Counted from the stretch's first letter, positions 35,514 to 45,492 are shown. The stretch is DNA of 64,000 nucleotides from Tsuneonella dongtanensis (GCF_001698205.1 NZ_CP016591.1:1736001-1800000); one strand, 5' to 3'. Numbers and translations: made by a program. The notes: generated from the sequence alone by a model not told the origin.

Positions 35514-36037
35514 CCGAATTCTCCCGCTAGCAGCAGACCCATTATTCGAACGTCGATCCCGACGCCCGCGCTCCGGCGCTTTTCGACGAAACCGGAAAGT
35601 TCGGCAAGGGGCACGCGGTAGACGGTGATGTCCTCGCCATCGGTACCGCCGCCAGGACCGGTGCGAGTCAGTCCAGACGCGCGCACGAGCGTGAAGTGCT
35701 CGCTGACCATGCCCGGCGAACTGAAAAATTCGCCCGCGATTTCAAGCCGATCTGCGCGCCACCCGGTTTCCTCCTCAAGCTCGCGCCCCGCAGCATCGAG
35801 GACCTCCTCGTCGGGGTCATCCTGGTCGCCGACCAGGCCGGCGGGCAGCTCCAGACACGGCATGCCGAGCGGAACGCGGTACTGTTCGACAAGCAGGATA
35901 TGGCCATCCTCGACCGCCAGGATCACCGCGGCGCGGATACCGCGCACCCGAGAGACATATTCCCACCGTCCGCGCTTCTTTGCGGCGATGTACTTGCCTT
36001 GCCAGACGGTCTCTTCGGGCTCGTCCGCAGTGCTCAA
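35495..36037 (-). CDS. Nudix hydrolase, ADP-ribose pyrophosphatase type
   Basis: 180 residues taken from a TTG at 36037 because AGGAGG lies 5 nt upstream; upstream ATG-containing extension lacks family sequence. Nudix box: GLVGDQDD...EEVLDAAGRELEEETGW with the REXXEEXGW core, and ELPAG just before it. Members hydrolyse ADP-ribose and related nucleoside diphosphates. Next gene on the same strand is the SDR. Confidence 0.88.
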   Translation of the reverse strand: MSTADEPEETVWQGKYIAAKKRGRWEYVSRVRGIRAAVILAVEDGHILLVEQYRVPLGMPCLELPAGLVGDQDDPDEEVLDAAGRELEEETGWRADRLEIAGEFFSSPGMVSEHFTLVRASGLTRTGPGGGTDGEDITVYRVPLAELSGFVEKRRSAGVGIDVRIMGLLLAGEFGCVVDG

Positions 36038-36226
36038 TCGGTCCTCCTGAAACAGCGAAAGGCGACACGAAAGCGACACCTGGATCACCCGCCGCCGCCT
36101 TCCAAGCCCGGGATTAATCGTCAGTGCTTTGCCGGCACAGTCACTTCAACGCCCGGGGAGGGGAGCTTGGCACAGGTTCTGGTGTGTAGGAAAGCGTTGT
36201 CGCGGCGACAAAGCGGCGCGCGCCGA

Positions 36227-36901
36227 TCAGACTTCGATAAGGCGGTCGGGCAGCTCGTTCACGTCGTTCTCGTGGCGAGGGAAGTGCTCGGCCAGCACCG
36301 CGCCGACGTCGGTGATCCCGGCGACGAGCCCGTCGGCCACACGCCCCTCGCGGATGTGGACGAGCATGTCGGCCATCGCTCCGCCCCAGACCTCGGCAGT
36401 CACCTTTTCGGCGATTGATGCGTCGGCGACGATCTCGGCCCGATGTTCGGACATCGACAGGTAGATGAGGACGCCGGTCCGGCCGTGCGTGCGGCGCTCG
36501 GCGCCGACCTTGAAGTGCCTGATCGCCGCCTCGCGAACGCGGGCCTTCTTGATGGGCGGCGGTATCAGGAAATACCTGAGCGGCTGCCAGAACTGGATCG
36601 CCCAGACCCCCACGAATTTCAGCACGACCACTGCCACCGCGAGCGAGAGGACCGCCTGCGGGTGCCAATCGTGATTCCATCCGCCGAGGACCCGATCGAC
36701 AAGCGGAAGGTAGAAATCGGGAAACAGGGCGAGGAACGTCAGCGCAGCCGTCGATGCGAGCACCGCCCAGCCGAGCTGGATGTCGCTGTATCCGTCGGAC
36801 CGATCGGCCAGCACGGTGACGATCTCGCCGGCAGTGTGCGCTTCGGCGGCCGCCACTGCTGCGGAGACCTTCGCATGTTCGTCGTGGTCGAGATAGCGCA
36901 T
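36227..36901 (-). CDS. TPM-domain membrane protein
   Basis: 224 residues from ATG 36901. A short TPM-like start (RYLDHDEHAKVSAAVAAAEAHTAGEIVTVLADRSDGY), two membrane helices (LGWAVLASTAALTFLALFP and AVLSLAVAVVVLKFVGVWAIQFW), then a cytoplasmic or periplasmic region with RTHGRTGVLIYLSMSEHRAEIVAD. It pairs with the second TPM gene upstream and LemA, a gene trio seen in many bacteria and tied to membrane-protein quality control (inference). Confidence 0.8.
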   Translation of the reverse strand: MRYLDHDEHAKVSAAVAAAEAHTAGEIVTVLADRSDGYSDIQLGWAVLASTAALTFLALFPDFYLPLVDRVLGGWNHDWHPQAVLSLAVAVVVLKFVGVWAIQFWQPLRYFLIPPPIKKARVREAAIRHFKVGAERRTHGRTGVLIYLSMSEHRAEIVADASIAEKVTAEVWGGAMADMLVHIREGRVADGLVAGITDVGAVLAEHFPRHENDVNELPDRLIEV

Positions 36902-36914
36902 GCCTGTCCTCGCC

Positions 36915-37715
36915 TTACCAGCCACCGGAGGCGCCGCCGCCCCCGAAGCTGCCGCCGCCACCGGAAAAGCCGCCTCCGCCGCCTCCGCTCCAGCCTCCGC
37001 CACCCCCGCGCGAGCCGCCGCTGAGAACCGACCTGCCGACCTCCCACAGGATGATGTCGCCGACGCTGCTACCGGTCAGCGTCCCATTATGGCGTCCACC
37101 GCGCTTGCGCCTGCGCATCAGGGGCAGAATGAAGAAGAAGAAAATGAAGGCGAGCCAGATGAAGAAGCCAATCGGAAACTCGCCATCGCCTTCCGGTGCC
37201 ATCTCGGCCTCCTGAGCAACGCGCGCCGCCTCTTCGGCAGGCAATTCGAGCTGCTTGATGATCGCGTCAGCGCCAGCCACGATTCCGCCGGGCATGTCTC
37301 CGGCCTTGAATGCAGGAAGGATCGTGTTCTGGACGATCAGGGTCGAATAGCCATCGGTCAGGTAAGGTTCGAGGCCATAGCCCACTTCGATCCGTACCTT
37401 GCGATCGTTGGGTGCGACCAGCAGCATCACCCCGTCATTGCGCTCCTTGTCGCCGATCCCCCATGCTCGGCCGAGCCGGTAGCCGTAATCGGCGATGTCG
37501 TAGCCTTCCAGGCTGGGGATGGTCGCCACGACGAACTGCCGCTGGGTGCGCGCTTCGAACTCCGTAAGCTTGGCGTCGAGCTGCGCCTCGACATCCGCGG
37601 GGATCACGTTTGCAGCATCGGTGACCCGCCCGGTGAGTTCGGGAAATGCCTGCGCCAACGCTGGCGACGCGAGCAGCGTCGCCAGCGCGGCGAAAAAAAG
37701 CGCGAATGCGCGCAT
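36915..37715 (-). CDS. TPM-domain protein with Gly-rich tail (YgcG-like)
   Basis: 266 residues: signal peptide (ASPALAQ), TPM domain at about 25-150 (LTGRVTDAANVIPADVEAQLDAKL; GVMLLVAPNDRKVRIEVGYGLE), one membrane helix (FPIGFFIWLAFIFFFFILPL), a basic RRRKRGGR stop, and a very Gly/Ser-rich C-terminus that ends GGASGGW. Typical partner of LemA. The Gly-rich end is low complexity, not an error. Confidence 0.88.
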   Translation of the reverse strand: MRAFALFFAALATLLASPALAQAFPELTGRVTDAANVIPADVEAQLDAKLTEFEARTQRQFVVATIPSLEGYDIADYGYRLGRAWGIGDKERNDGVMLLVAPNDRKVRIEVGYGLEPYLTDGYSTLIVQNTILPAFKAGDMPGGIVAGADAIIKQLELPAEEAARVAQEAEMAPEGDGEFPIGFFIWLAFIFFFFILPLMRRRKRGGRHNGTLTGSSVGDIILWEVGRSVLSGGSRGGGGGWSGGGGGGFSGGGGSFGGGGASGGW

Positions 37716-37725
37716 CCGAACTATA

Positions 37726-38349
37726 TCAGTTCGACTTGGTGGCCGAGCCCGACGGCGTCATGTCGAGCGTCGGCGCCACTTCCGCACCTGCGGTGACAGC
37801 CTTGTACGGCACCATCGGTTCCGACCCGTAGATCACGTTGGCACCGATCGCGCTCGGGAAGGTGCGGATCTCGGTGTTGTAGTCACGCACGGCCTCGTTG
37901 TAGTCGCGGATGGCGATGCGGACCTTGTTCTCGCTGCCCTCGAGTTGCCCCTGCAGCATCTGGTAATTGGTGATCGACTTGAGGTCGGGATACGCCTCGA
38001 AGTTGGCGAGCAGGCGCCCGAGCCCCGACGACAGCTGGTTCTGCGCCGCCTGATATTCGGCCATCTTCGTCTCGTCGGTCAGGTCGTCTGCGGTGATGTT
38101 GACGCTGGTCGCCTTGGCGCGCGCCTCGATCACGTCGGTCAGGATGCCACGCTCCTGCTCGGCAGCGCCACGAGCGACTTCGGCAAGGTTCGGGATGAGG
38201 TTGGCGCGCTCCTGGAACGCGGCCTCGACATCGGCCCAGCGGGCCTTCGCGGTTTCTTCCTTTGTCGGGATCGAGTTGATCCCGCACGATGCGAGTCCCA
38301 GGGCTGCGAACGCGACGATCGCGGCGCGGCGGACGGCGGTGAAGTTCAT
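37726..38349 (-). CDS. lemA: LemA family lipoprotein
   Basis: 207 residues from ATG 38349. Lipobox LASCG follows a short leader; then the helical LemA core (EERANLIPNLAEVARGAAEQERGILTDVIEARA-type sequence, LPxxLGRLLANFEAYPDLKS region, and YNEAVRDYNTEIRTFPS). First gene of the lemA-TPM-TPM run, divergent from mscL. Role in envelope homeostasis is inferred from family. Confidence 0.9.
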   Translation of the reverse strand: MNFTAVRRAAIVAFAALGLASCGINSIPTKEETAKARWADVEAAFQERANLIPNLAEVARGAAEQERGILTDVIEARAKATSVNITADDLTDETKMAEYQAAQNQLSSGLGRLLANFEAYPDLKSITNYQMLQGQLEGSENKVRIAIRDYNEAVRDYNTEIRTFPSAIGANVIYGSEPMVPYKAVTAGAEVAPTLDMTPSGSATKSN

Positions 38350-38500
38350 CAAGGCAAACCCCTTGTTACCAATCGGCAGGAAAGCTCCCGCCTGTATTGC
38401 GAATCTAGCACACCGCTGACCCCTTTCAAGAAATACCGGACGTTGACGCACCGATTTTCGCGCGCGAAACATGTCCGGGGCGCAGAGTGGAGGGACTCGC

Positions 38501-38926
38501 ATGCTTTCGGAATTCAAGGCTTTCATCAACCGCGGCAACGTTCTCGACCTGGCGGTCGCCGTGATCATCGGCGCGGCCTTCGGCAAGATCGTGACGTCAT
38601 TGACCGACAGTGTGATCATGCCGGTCATCGGCTGGCTTTTCGGCAACGTCGACTTCTCGAATTACTTCATCCAGCTTGGGCCGGTTCCGGAAGGTTATTC
38701 CGGTTCGCTGACCAACTACGCCGCGCTCAAGGAGGCCGGCGTGCCGATGATCGGCTACGGCGACCTGATCACGCAACTGGTCAACTTCCTGATCATCGCG
38801 TGGGTCATCTTCCTGATCGTGAAAGCGGCCAACAAGGCGGTTCACCACAAGGACGATGCACCCGCCGGACCGAGCGAAGTCGATCTGCTCACCGAGATCA
38901 GGGACGAACTGAAGCGCCGGCCCTAG
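38501..38926 (+). CDS. mscL: Large-conductance mechanosensitive channel
   Basis: 141 residues from ATG 38501 with GGAGGG upstream. MLSEFKAFINRGNVLDLAVAVIIGAAFGKIVTSLTDSVIMPVIG is the amphipathic S1 helix and pore-lining TM1; TM2 is ITQLVNFLIIAWVIFLIVKAANK; the C-terminal helix ends SEVDLLTEIRDELKRR. Pentameric emergency valve for osmotic downshock. Followed by ssrA. Confidence 0.96.
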   Translation: MLSEFKAFINRGNVLDLAVAVIIGAAFGKIVTSLTDSVIMPVIGWLFGNVDFSNYFIQLGPVPEGYSGSLTNYAALKEAGVPMIGYGDLITQLVNFLIIAWVIFLIVKAANKAVHHKDDAPAGPSEVDLLTEIRDELKRRP

Positions 38927-38970
38927 AATTCGGACACTTCCCATTAAGCCGGCATCGCCTATATCGGGCG

Positions 38971-39321
38971 GTGCCGGTTTCGACCGGCTATGGCGATAAA
39001 CTGCGGCGTGCAATAGGCGCAGCGGACCCGGGGGCAGTACCCGGCGGCTCCACCACCTCTTCCGGTCGTTGCGGAGGAAATGACGGGGCCGAACCAGGAT
39101 CGACGTGTGCTGAAAAGCGCTGTTTTCGCCCGGGCTGAGTAACCCGCAAATAGGCTCACAACACACAAGTGCCAACGACAACGAAGCACTTGCTCTCGCT
39201 GCGTAATTCTAGGGCCTAACGGCCTGAAGTTACAAAGACTTGAGCACGGTTCGGACCGAACCGGGTAACAGAATCGGAAACCGGGCGTCCGGGGGTACGT
39301 AGCAACAGAAACCCCCACCTT
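38971..39321 (+). ncRNA. ssrA: tmRNA, two-piece permuted form
   Basis: The acceptor piece comes first and ends with CGGCTCCACCA at 39055; the coding piece starts about 39085 with GGGGCCG, which pairs with CGGCTCC to make the acceptor stem (one G-U). After an intervening stretch to be removed, the coding piece carries the tag reading frame at 39171-39206 (GCC resume codon): ANDNEALALAA then TAA. The permuted order is typical of alphaproteobacteria. The 3' end includes a GGGGGT/ACCCCC hairpin. Outer ends are approximate. Confidence 0.92.
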
Positions 39322-39336
39322 TCGTTTCAGGTCAGA

Positions 39337-39588
39337 TCAGGGCGTGCCGGCCGACGCCGCTTCGGCCTCGCTCCGCTCGCGCTCAAAGCGCAGGCAATCG
39401 AAGATCTTGGCGCCTGCGAGGAACACCGAACCGGTTGCGGCGACGAAAAGCGCCTTGCCGCCCCAGCCGGGGAATTGCTCCATGTAGTGCAGCCCGCGGT
39501 CGCAAGCGCCGAGCGCCAGCGCGTAGATGATCAGTCCCGCCTCGAACCGGGTCTTGATGACGAAGAGGCGACCGATCTTCTTCAGCAT
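39337..39588 (-). CDS. Small membrane protein, 83 aa
   Basis: From ATG 39588: MLKKIGRLFVIKTRFEAGLIIYALALGACDRG, then YMEQFPGWGGKALFVAATGSVFLAGAKIFDCL. Two hydrophobic segments with a short periplasmic loop and a charged tail. Conserved-looking short gene of unknown function. Located downstream of ssrA in the opposite direction. Confidence 0.7.
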   Translation of the reverse strand: MLKKIGRLFVIKTRFEAGLIIYALALGACDRGLHYMEQFPGWGGKALFVAATGSVFLAGAKIFDCLRFERERSEAEAASAGTP

Positions 39589-39722
39589 AAAACAGCTCTC
39601 GCAACCCAGTTTCAATCGTTAACGCAGCTGAGCAACGAGCGTGCCAAACCGAGGGCAGGCTGTCCCATTCGATGGTTAACAGGAAGCGAAGTGTAAACGA
39701 GCCCGACGAAGGGTCCAGCGCG

Positions 39723-40985
39723 TTAACCGAGAATTTCCAGGTCCAGCGCTTCCAGCAGCTTTGCGCGCGCCGAGACGACGTCGGCCACCAGCGCCGAACG
39801 ACCCAGGTCGGCGGGGTCGATCTGTTCGGGCCAGTGGGCCGCGATGACCCGTTCGATCGAATCGGACTTGGCTTCGTCGAGCAGAAACCGTGGATCGACG
39901 GTCGCGGGATCGGCCACCACGCGCAGCCGAAGGCAGGCGGGCCCGCCTCCGTTGGCCATCGATTGCCGGACGTCCACGGGGAGGACGCGTCGGATGGGAC
40001 CGTTGCCTGAGACAAGCGTGTCGAGAAAGGCCGCGACCGCAGCGACTTCGCGGCACTCGGTGGGCACGATGAGCGCGGTCTCGCCGTCGGGCAACGTGAC
40101 CAGCTGGGCGTTGAACAGGTAGCTGCGGATCGCATCGTCGAGGGTAACCGCGGACGAGGGCACTTCGACGACCTTGAGGGCTGGAAACGCGCGGCGAATG
40201 GCGTCGAATGTCGCCGACTGGTCGGCGAAAGCCTCGGCGTGCGTGAACAGTATCCGGCCGTTCGCTACCGCGACGACATCGTTGTGAAACGCCCCGGCAG
40301 CGATCGCCGCTGGGTTCTGCTCGACGAACAGTACGCGTGAGGGATCGAGACCGTGCAAGCGCGCGACCGCGCGGCTGGCCTGTTCGTGCTGGCGAGCCGG
40401 GAATGCGCCGCCCGTCCGGCCATACACGAACACCTCCACCCCGGCAGCACCATGGCTTTCGCAGAAGCGCATGTGGTTGGCCGCGCCCTCGTCGCCGAAG
40501 CTCGGAGGAACCGGCTGGTGCAGCTTGAAATGCGCCTCGTCGGCGAATGCGACGGCGAGCTGGCGCGCGGTGTCGGGCCACTCCTGTGCGCGATGCGGCA
40601 TCGTCACGAGGTTCGCGGGGGTGAGGTGACAGAGGCCATCCGCCGTGTCGGGCGAGGGGCTCACGGTCGCGGCATTTGCGGTCCACATCGACGAAGCAGA
40701 CCAGGCAGCACCCGTCAGCGCGGGATCGGTTTTTTCGTCGGCGCCCAGCCGGTGCAGGTAGTCGGGATTGGGGCGGGGCAGGGGCACGAAAAACCCCTGC
40801 GCGAGGCCCAGGGCCATGTTGTGCCGCATCTTTGCGAGGCCCTGCAGCGCAGCAGCGCGCGGGTAGCTGACGTCACCGGCATGGGCGGTCGCGGCGAGGT
40901 TGCCGAGGCTGAGCCCTGCATAGTTGTGGCTCGGGCCGACGATCCCGTCGAAATTGATCTCGACGAGGTCCCGCGCAGGCCTCAT
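39723..40985 (-). CDS. astB: N-succinylarginine dihydrolase
   Basis: 420 residues from ATG 40985, which overlaps the astA stop (ATGA). EINFDGIVGPSHNYAGLSLGNLAA at the start, QNPAAIAAGAFHNDVVAVANG in the middle and ANGGGPACLRLRV near the end are hallmarks; the Cys in the last motif is the nucleophile of this amidinotransferase-fold family. Second step of the arginine succinyltransferase pathway: succinylarginine to succinylornithine, CO2 and ammonia. Confidence 0.95.
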   Translation of the reverse strand: MRPARDLVEINFDGIVGPSHNYAGLSLGNLAATAHAGDVSYPRAAALQGLAKMRHNMALGLAQGFFVPLPRPNPDYLHRLGADEKTDPALTGAAWSASSMWTANAATVSPSPDTADGLCHLTPANLVTMPHRAQEWPDTARQLAVAFADEAHFKLHQPVPPSFGDEGAANHMRFCESHGAAGVEVFVYGRTGGAFPARQHEQASRAVARLHGLDPSRVLFVEQNPAAIAAGAFHNDVVAVANGRILFTHAEAFADQSATFDAIRRAFPALKVVEVPSSAVTLDDAIRSYLFNAQLVTLPDGETALIVPTECREVAAVAAFLDTLVSGNGPIRRVLPVDVRQSMANGGGPACLRLRVVADPATVDPRFLLDEAKSDSIERVIAAHWPEQIDPADLGRSALVADVVSARAKLLEALDLEILG

Positions 40986-41995
40986 CGCGGCACGCTCCAC
41001 ACGGTGTCGCCTTCGCCCAAGCCGAGAAGGCCAGCACTCTTGGCATCGATTGCCACCGAGCCGTCATCGATCGCGCGCATGCCATAGCAGGCGCGAAAGT
41101 CGCCGAGACGGCCGCAGGCGAGGATCGCGCGCTCACCGCCGTCGAGGTCCGCGCGGGCTATTTTCCCGGCGTGCGCCTCGCGGATGGACTTCACGTCATC
41201 GGTACGAGCGGTCATCGTCGGGCCGCCGTCGAAGATGTCGACATAGCCGTCGTGGCGGAACCCTTCGTGCTCGAGCATGCGCATGGCCGCGCGCCCCGTG
41301 GGGTGGGGCATCCCGATCACGTCGCGCGCGTCGTCGTCGAGCATGGCGATGTAGACCGGATGCTTCGGCATGAGATCGGCGATGAACTGGTTGCCGTTGA
41401 TCGCGTTGAAATAGTCCGCATCCTGGAAGCTCATCCCGAAGAAACGGCCCGCGACCCCGTCCCAGAAGGGCGAGCCGCCGCGCTCGTCGATGATTCCGCG
41501 AAGTTCTGCGAGGATCCGGTCTGCGAAGCGGGCCCGGTGCATCGCGATGAACAGGTAGCGGCTGCGCGCGAGCAGCAGGCCGAGCCCGCCCGCGCGCTCG
41601 TTCGGGTGCAGGAAAAGGCCGCCGACCTCGCTCGACCCTTCGAGATCGGTGACGAGGCTGAGCAGGTCGGCGCGCACCGTGCGCTCAAGTTCCTGCGAAT
41701 GCTGGGTCAGCGTATTCTTGCGATAGGAATAAAACGGCCAGCGCTGTCCGACCTGCGTCATCAACTGGCAGGTGCCGCGCACTTCTCCCGTTTCGGCATT
41801 TTCGAGCACCAGCACGAATTGTTCGTCGGCCAGCGTATCTTCGGTGCGCGCGAAGGCGCTTTCCGCCCGCTCCAGCTTGGCCGCGAGCGAGGCGCGGTCG
41901 GCGGGCAGGTTGGTGAATCCGCCGCCGGTGAGCTTGGCCATCTCGTAGAGCGGTTCGAGATCCCTCGGGTGTGCGGCGCGCAGGCGGAAGCTCAA
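40982..41995 (-). CDS. astA: Arginine N-succinyltransferase
   Basis: 337 residues. The start is a TTG at 41995 overlapping the upstream TGA (TTGA); a longer frame exists but upstream residues lack family sequence. FRLRAAHPRDLEPLYEMAKLTGGGFTNLPADR, VGGLFLHPNERAGGLGLLLARSRYLFIA and FDGGPTMTARTDDVKSI are family segments. First step of arginine catabolism by the AST route, using succinyl-CoA. Part of a three-gene minus-strand run with an M20 hydrolase and astB. Confidence 0.93.
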   Translation of the reverse strand: MSFRLRAAHPRDLEPLYEMAKLTGGGFTNLPADRASLAAKLERAESAFARTEDTLADEQFVLVLENAETGEVRGTCQLMTQVGQRWPFYSYRKNTLTQHSQELERTVRADLLSLVTDLEGSSEVGGLFLHPNERAGGLGLLLARSRYLFIAMHRARFADRILAELRGIIDERGGSPFWDGVAGRFFGMSFQDADYFNAINGNQFIADLMPKHPVYIAMLDDDARDVIGMPHPTGRAAMRMLEHEGFRHDGYVDIFDGGPTMTARTDDVKSIREAHAGKIARADLDGGERAILACGRLGDFRACYGMRAIDDGSVAIDAKSAGLLGLGEGDTVWSVPR

Positions 41996-43194
41996 ATGTG
42001 TTCTCCGGAGGCGATGCGGGCGAGGACGAGCGCGGAAAGCGCCGCTCGCTCCGCAAGACTGGGCACGATCATGAACTCGTCGGGCGAATGGATCGCGCCG
42101 CCGCGCACTCCCATCGTGTCGACGACAGGCACGCCGCAGGCTGCGATGTTGTTCCCGTCGCAAACGCCTCCGGACGGTTGCCACGCGATCGACTGGCCGA
42201 GTTCGGCACCGCACTCGCGTACGAGATCGAACAGTCGCTGCGCGCGGGCGTCAACCGGCTTCGGCGGGCGGGTAATGCCCCCGTGGAGCCGCAGCGACAC
42301 TTCATGTGCCTTCTCGATTTCCATCAACAAGGTTTTGAGATTGGACGTGAATTCATCGGCCGCCTCGGTTGATTTCGGCCGGATGTTGAACCGGAGCACG
42401 GCGTGGTCGGGCACGACGTTGTTTGCCGAACCGCCGTCGATCTTCGCCGGATTGATCGAGAGATCGGAGTGGCCCATCGCCTTGAGCCTGACAGCAAGGT
42501 CGGCGGCGGCGACGATGGCATTGCGTCCTTCGTGCGGGTTGCGCCCGGCATGGGCCGAGCGGCCGGTCACCACGATCGAGTAGTTGCCCGATCCCCCCCG
42601 CGCATGTGCCAGGGTGCCGTCGGGCAGCGCGCTGGGTTCATAGGTCAGCGCCGCAAACTTGCCCCGCGCCAGTTCCGCGATGAGGCCGGCGGAAGAGAGC
42701 GATCCGGTTTCCTCATCGGAATTGATCATCACGTCATAGCCAAGCGCCTGCCCTGCGCGCGTGCCTTCCAGCGACAGCAGCGCATGGAGGATCACCGCGA
42801 TGCCGCCCTTCATGTCGGCGGTACCAGGCCCGTTCAGCGTCTCGTCGTCGATCCAGCGCAGGTCCTGGAACGGGTGGTCGACAGGAAACACCGTATCCAT
42901 GTGGCCGGTGAGGAGCACGCGCCGCTGCGCATCTGGCCGCACCCGCAGCACGAGGTGCTTGCCATGCGCTTTCTCGACCTCGCTCCCGTCGGGGGACACG
43001 ACGGTGACCGGGGTGGGCTCGGCCAGCTCGATCGAACCGGGAAGGGCGGAAAAAGCGTCGGCGAGGAGAGCCGCCTGCCTGGCGAGACCTTCCAGATTGG
43101 CGGTGCCGGTGTTGATCGCGCTCCACGCGAGCACGTGCTCCAGCATCGCATGGCCGTCGATCGCGGCGGTGAACTGGTCAGCGGCAAGTTTCAT
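41992..43194 (-). CDS. M20-family metallohydrolase in ast locus
   Basis: 400 residues, M20/carboxypeptidase G2-like. Zinc ligands: His98 (GHMDTVF), Asp127 (GTADMKGG), Glu161-Glu162 (SDEETGS) and a C-terminal His (HSPDEF); a dimerisation domain lies at about 190-310. Coupled to astA by TTGA. Succinylglutamate desuccinylase (AstE), the last AST step, is normally an M14-type enzyme; no AstE is seen here, so this hydrolase may do that job (inference). Other amide substrates are possible. Confidence 0.88.
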   Translation of the reverse strand: MKLAADQFTAAIDGHAMLEHVLAWSAINTGTANLEGLARQAALLADAFSALPGSIELAEPTPVTVVSPDGSEVEKAHGKHLVLRVRPDAQRRVLLTGHMDTVFPVDHPFQDLRWIDDETLNGPGTADMKGGIAVILHALLSLEGTRAGQALGYDVMINSDEETGSLSSAGLIAELARGKFAALTYEPSALPDGTLAHARGGSGNYSIVVTGRSAHAGRNPHEGRNAIVAAADLAVRLKAMGHSDLSINPAKIDGGSANNVVPDHAVLRFNIRPKSTEAADEFTSNLKTLLMEIEKAHEVSLRLHGGITRPPKPVDARAQRLFDLVRECGAELGQSIAWQPSGGVCDGNNIAACGVPVVDTMGVRGGAIHSPDEFMIVPSLAERAALSALVLARIASGEHI

Positions 43195-43360
43195 CGGTAA
43201 CCGCTCCTAGCGGGCCGCGCGACACAGTCCAACCCCGCGCAACCGGCAGTTGCAATCGCTCCCCGGCTTGTGCATTTGCGCGGCTCGCTTCCTCCCCGGA
43301 CGACAGTTACTCAACCCGTACCGAATCTCTTCGGTGCGCTGGCAACATGCGAGGGACGTA

Positions 43361-45439
43361 GTGAGCAATACCGTGACCAAGGCCGGACTGCAGGTGGACG
43401 GCGCACTTGCGCGCTTCATCGAGGGCGAGGTGCTGGCGCCTCTCGGGAAGGATGGCGACGCGTTCTGGAAGGGCTTCGCATCGATCCTTGCCGACTTCGC
43501 TCCGCGTAATCGCGCCTTGCTGGAAAAGCGCGAAGACCTGCAGGCGAAGATCGACGATTGGCATGTCGCCCGCCGGGGCCAGCCCCATGAGGCAGGGTCC
43601 TATCGTGCCTTCCTGCAGGAGATCGGTTACCTCGTCCCCGAACCGGGTGATTTCATCATCGGGACGCAGAACGTCGATCCGGAGATCGCAACGATGGCGG
43701 GGCCGCAACTCGTGGTCCCGATCCTCAACGCACGCTTCCTGCTCAACGCCGCCAACGCGCGCTGGGGAAGCTTCTACGACGCCTATTACGGTACCGACGC
43801 GCTTGACGCGCCGCCTGCGCGGCCGGGCGGATACGACAAGGCCCGCGGCGACGCAGTCATCGCGAAGGCGCGCTCGTTCCTGGATGGAGCGGTTCCGCTC
43901 GCGTCGGGAAGCTGGAGCGACTTGACCGGGCCAGACGCGATCGCGCTCGCCGATCCGGCGCAGTTCGTCGGCGACACCAACCGCGGAAAGATGTTCGTCA
44001 ACAACGGGCTCCATATCGAGGTCGTCTTCGATGCGAACAGCGAGGTCGGGCGGGACGACAAGGCCGGAATTGCCGACGTCGTGCTCGAGTCTGCCCTCAC
44101 CACGATTGCCGATCTCGAGGACTCGGTTGCGGCGGTCGATGCGGAAGACAAGCTGGCTGCCTATCGCAACTGGCTCGGCGTGATCCGCGGCGATCTTGAG
44201 GATACCTTCGACAAGGGCGGACGGACCCTGACCCGGCGCCTGGCCGACGATGTGCAGATCGGCGATCGGGCGCTCCCCGGTCGTAGCCTGCTGTTCGTGC
44301 GTAACGTCGGTCACCTCATGACCAACCCCGCGATCCTCCTGCCGGACGGATCCGAGGTGCCCGAGGGGATCATGGACGCGGTGATCACCAGCGCGATCGG
44401 TGCGCACGACGTGCGGGGCCTTGGCCGGTACAGAAACAGCCGCACGGGTTCGATCTACATCGTCAAGCCGAAGCAGCATGGTCCCGAGGAGTGCGCTTTC
44501 ACCAACGACCTGTTCGATGCGGTGGAGGACCTGCTCGGGCTTGACCGCCACACGATCAAGGTCGGCGTGATGGACGAGGAACGCCGCACCAGCGCCAACC
44601 TCGCCGCGTGCATCCACGCGGTCCGCAACCGGATCGTGTTCATCAACACCGGCTTCCTCGACCGCACGGGCGACGAGATTCATACCTCGATGCAAGCCGG
44701 CCCGATGATCCGCAAGGCGGAGATGAAGACGAGCTCCTGGTTGACCGCGTACGAGGCGCGCAACGTCGCCATCGGCCTCAGGCACGGCCTGTCGGGCAAG
44801 GCGCAGATCGGCAAGGGCATGTGGGCCGCGCCCGACATGATGCGCGACATGATGGAGCAGAAGATCGGCCACCTCAAAGCTGGGGCCAACACCGCTTGGG
44901 TGCCGTCACCGACGGCCGCCACGCTCCATGCGACGCATTACCACACGATGGATGTGTTCGAACGGCAGAAGGAACTCGGAGAGGCGCCGGGCCTCGATGG
45001 CCTGCTGGCGATACCCGTGGCGCATGGCACCAATTGGTCGGAGGACGAGGTTCGCGAGGAACTCGACAATAACGCACAGGGGCTGCTCGGCTATGTCGTG
45101 CGGTGGGTCGACCAGGGGGTGGGGTGCTCAAAAGTGCCCGACATTCACGATGTCGGCCTGATGGAAGACCGCGCGACTCTGCGCATCAGCAGCCAGCACA
45201 TGGCTAACTGGCTCCATCACGGCGTCTGCACCGCCGAGCAGGTGATGGACAGCCTGCGACGGATGGCGGCTAAGGTCGATGCGCAGAACGCAGGCGATCC
45301 GTCCTATACACCGCTCGTCGGCAACGAGGACGGTCCCGGCTTCAGGGCGGCCGTGGATCTCGTGTTCAAGGGGGTGGAGCAACCCTCGGGCTACACCGAG
45401 CCGTTGCTGCATGCCTGGCGGCAGGTTGCGAAAGCCTGA
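43361..45439 (+). CDS. glcB: Malate synthase G
   Basis: 692 residues from GTG 43361 (GAGGGA upstream). Family segments: [29 protein letters not shown], [22 protein letters not shown] region, [34 protein letters not shown] and [62 protein letters not shown]-type C-terminus. Condenses glyoxylate and acetyl-CoA to malate in the cytosol; allows growth on acetate or fatty acids. Isocitrate lyase is not in the window. Confidence 0.95.
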   Translation: MSNTVTKAGLQVDGALARFIEGEVLAPLGKDGDAFWKGFASILADFAPRNRALLEKREDLQAKIDDWHVARRGQPHEAGSYRAFLQEIGYLVPEPGDFIIGTQNVDPEIATMAGPQLVVPILNARFLLNAANARWGSFYDAYYGTDALDAPPARPGGYDKARGDAVIAKARSFLDGAVPLASGSWSDLTGPDAIALADPAQFVGDTNRGKMFVNNGLHIEVVFDANSEVGRDDKAGIADVVLESALTTIADLEDSVAAVDAEDKLAAYRNWLGVIRGDLEDTFDKGGRTLTRRLADDVQIGDRALPGRSLLFVRNVGHLMTNPAILLPDGSEVPEGIMDAVITSAIGAHDVRGLGRYRNSRTGSIYIVKPKQHGPEECAFTNDLFDAVEDLLGLDRHTIKVGVMDEERRTSANLAACIHAVRNRIVFINTGFLDRTGDEIHTSMQAGPMIRKAEMKTSSWLTAYEARNVAIGLRHGLSGKAQIGKGMWAAPDMMRDMMEQKIGHLKAGANTAWVPSPTAATLHATHYHTMDVFERQKELGEAPGLDGLLAIPVAHGTNWSEDEVREELDNNAQGLLGYVVRWVDQGVGCSKVPDIHDVGLMEDRATLRISSQHMANWLHHGVCTAEQVMDSLRRMAAKVDAQNAGDPSYTPLVGNEDGPGFRAAVDLVFKGVEQPSGYTEPLLHAWRQVAKA

Positions 45440-45492
45440 GGTCGGCAAATTCGTTGCGTCTGAGCAACATACGTTCAAAAGTGCGCCATTGT

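Noticed and set aside
36168-36182. Second sigma-54-like promoter TGGCACAGGTTCTGG
   Set aside because: The -12 part lacks GC (reads GG), and no plus-strand gene follows.
36915-37060. Low-complexity Gly codons as an assembly error
   Set aside because: Gly-rich tails are normal for YgcG-like TPM proteins and the frame is intact.
39617-39728. Three GTTAAC sites as CtrA boxes
   Set aside because: CtrA sites need TTAA-N7-TTAA; these half-sites are not at that spacing and lie mostly behind convergent gene ends.
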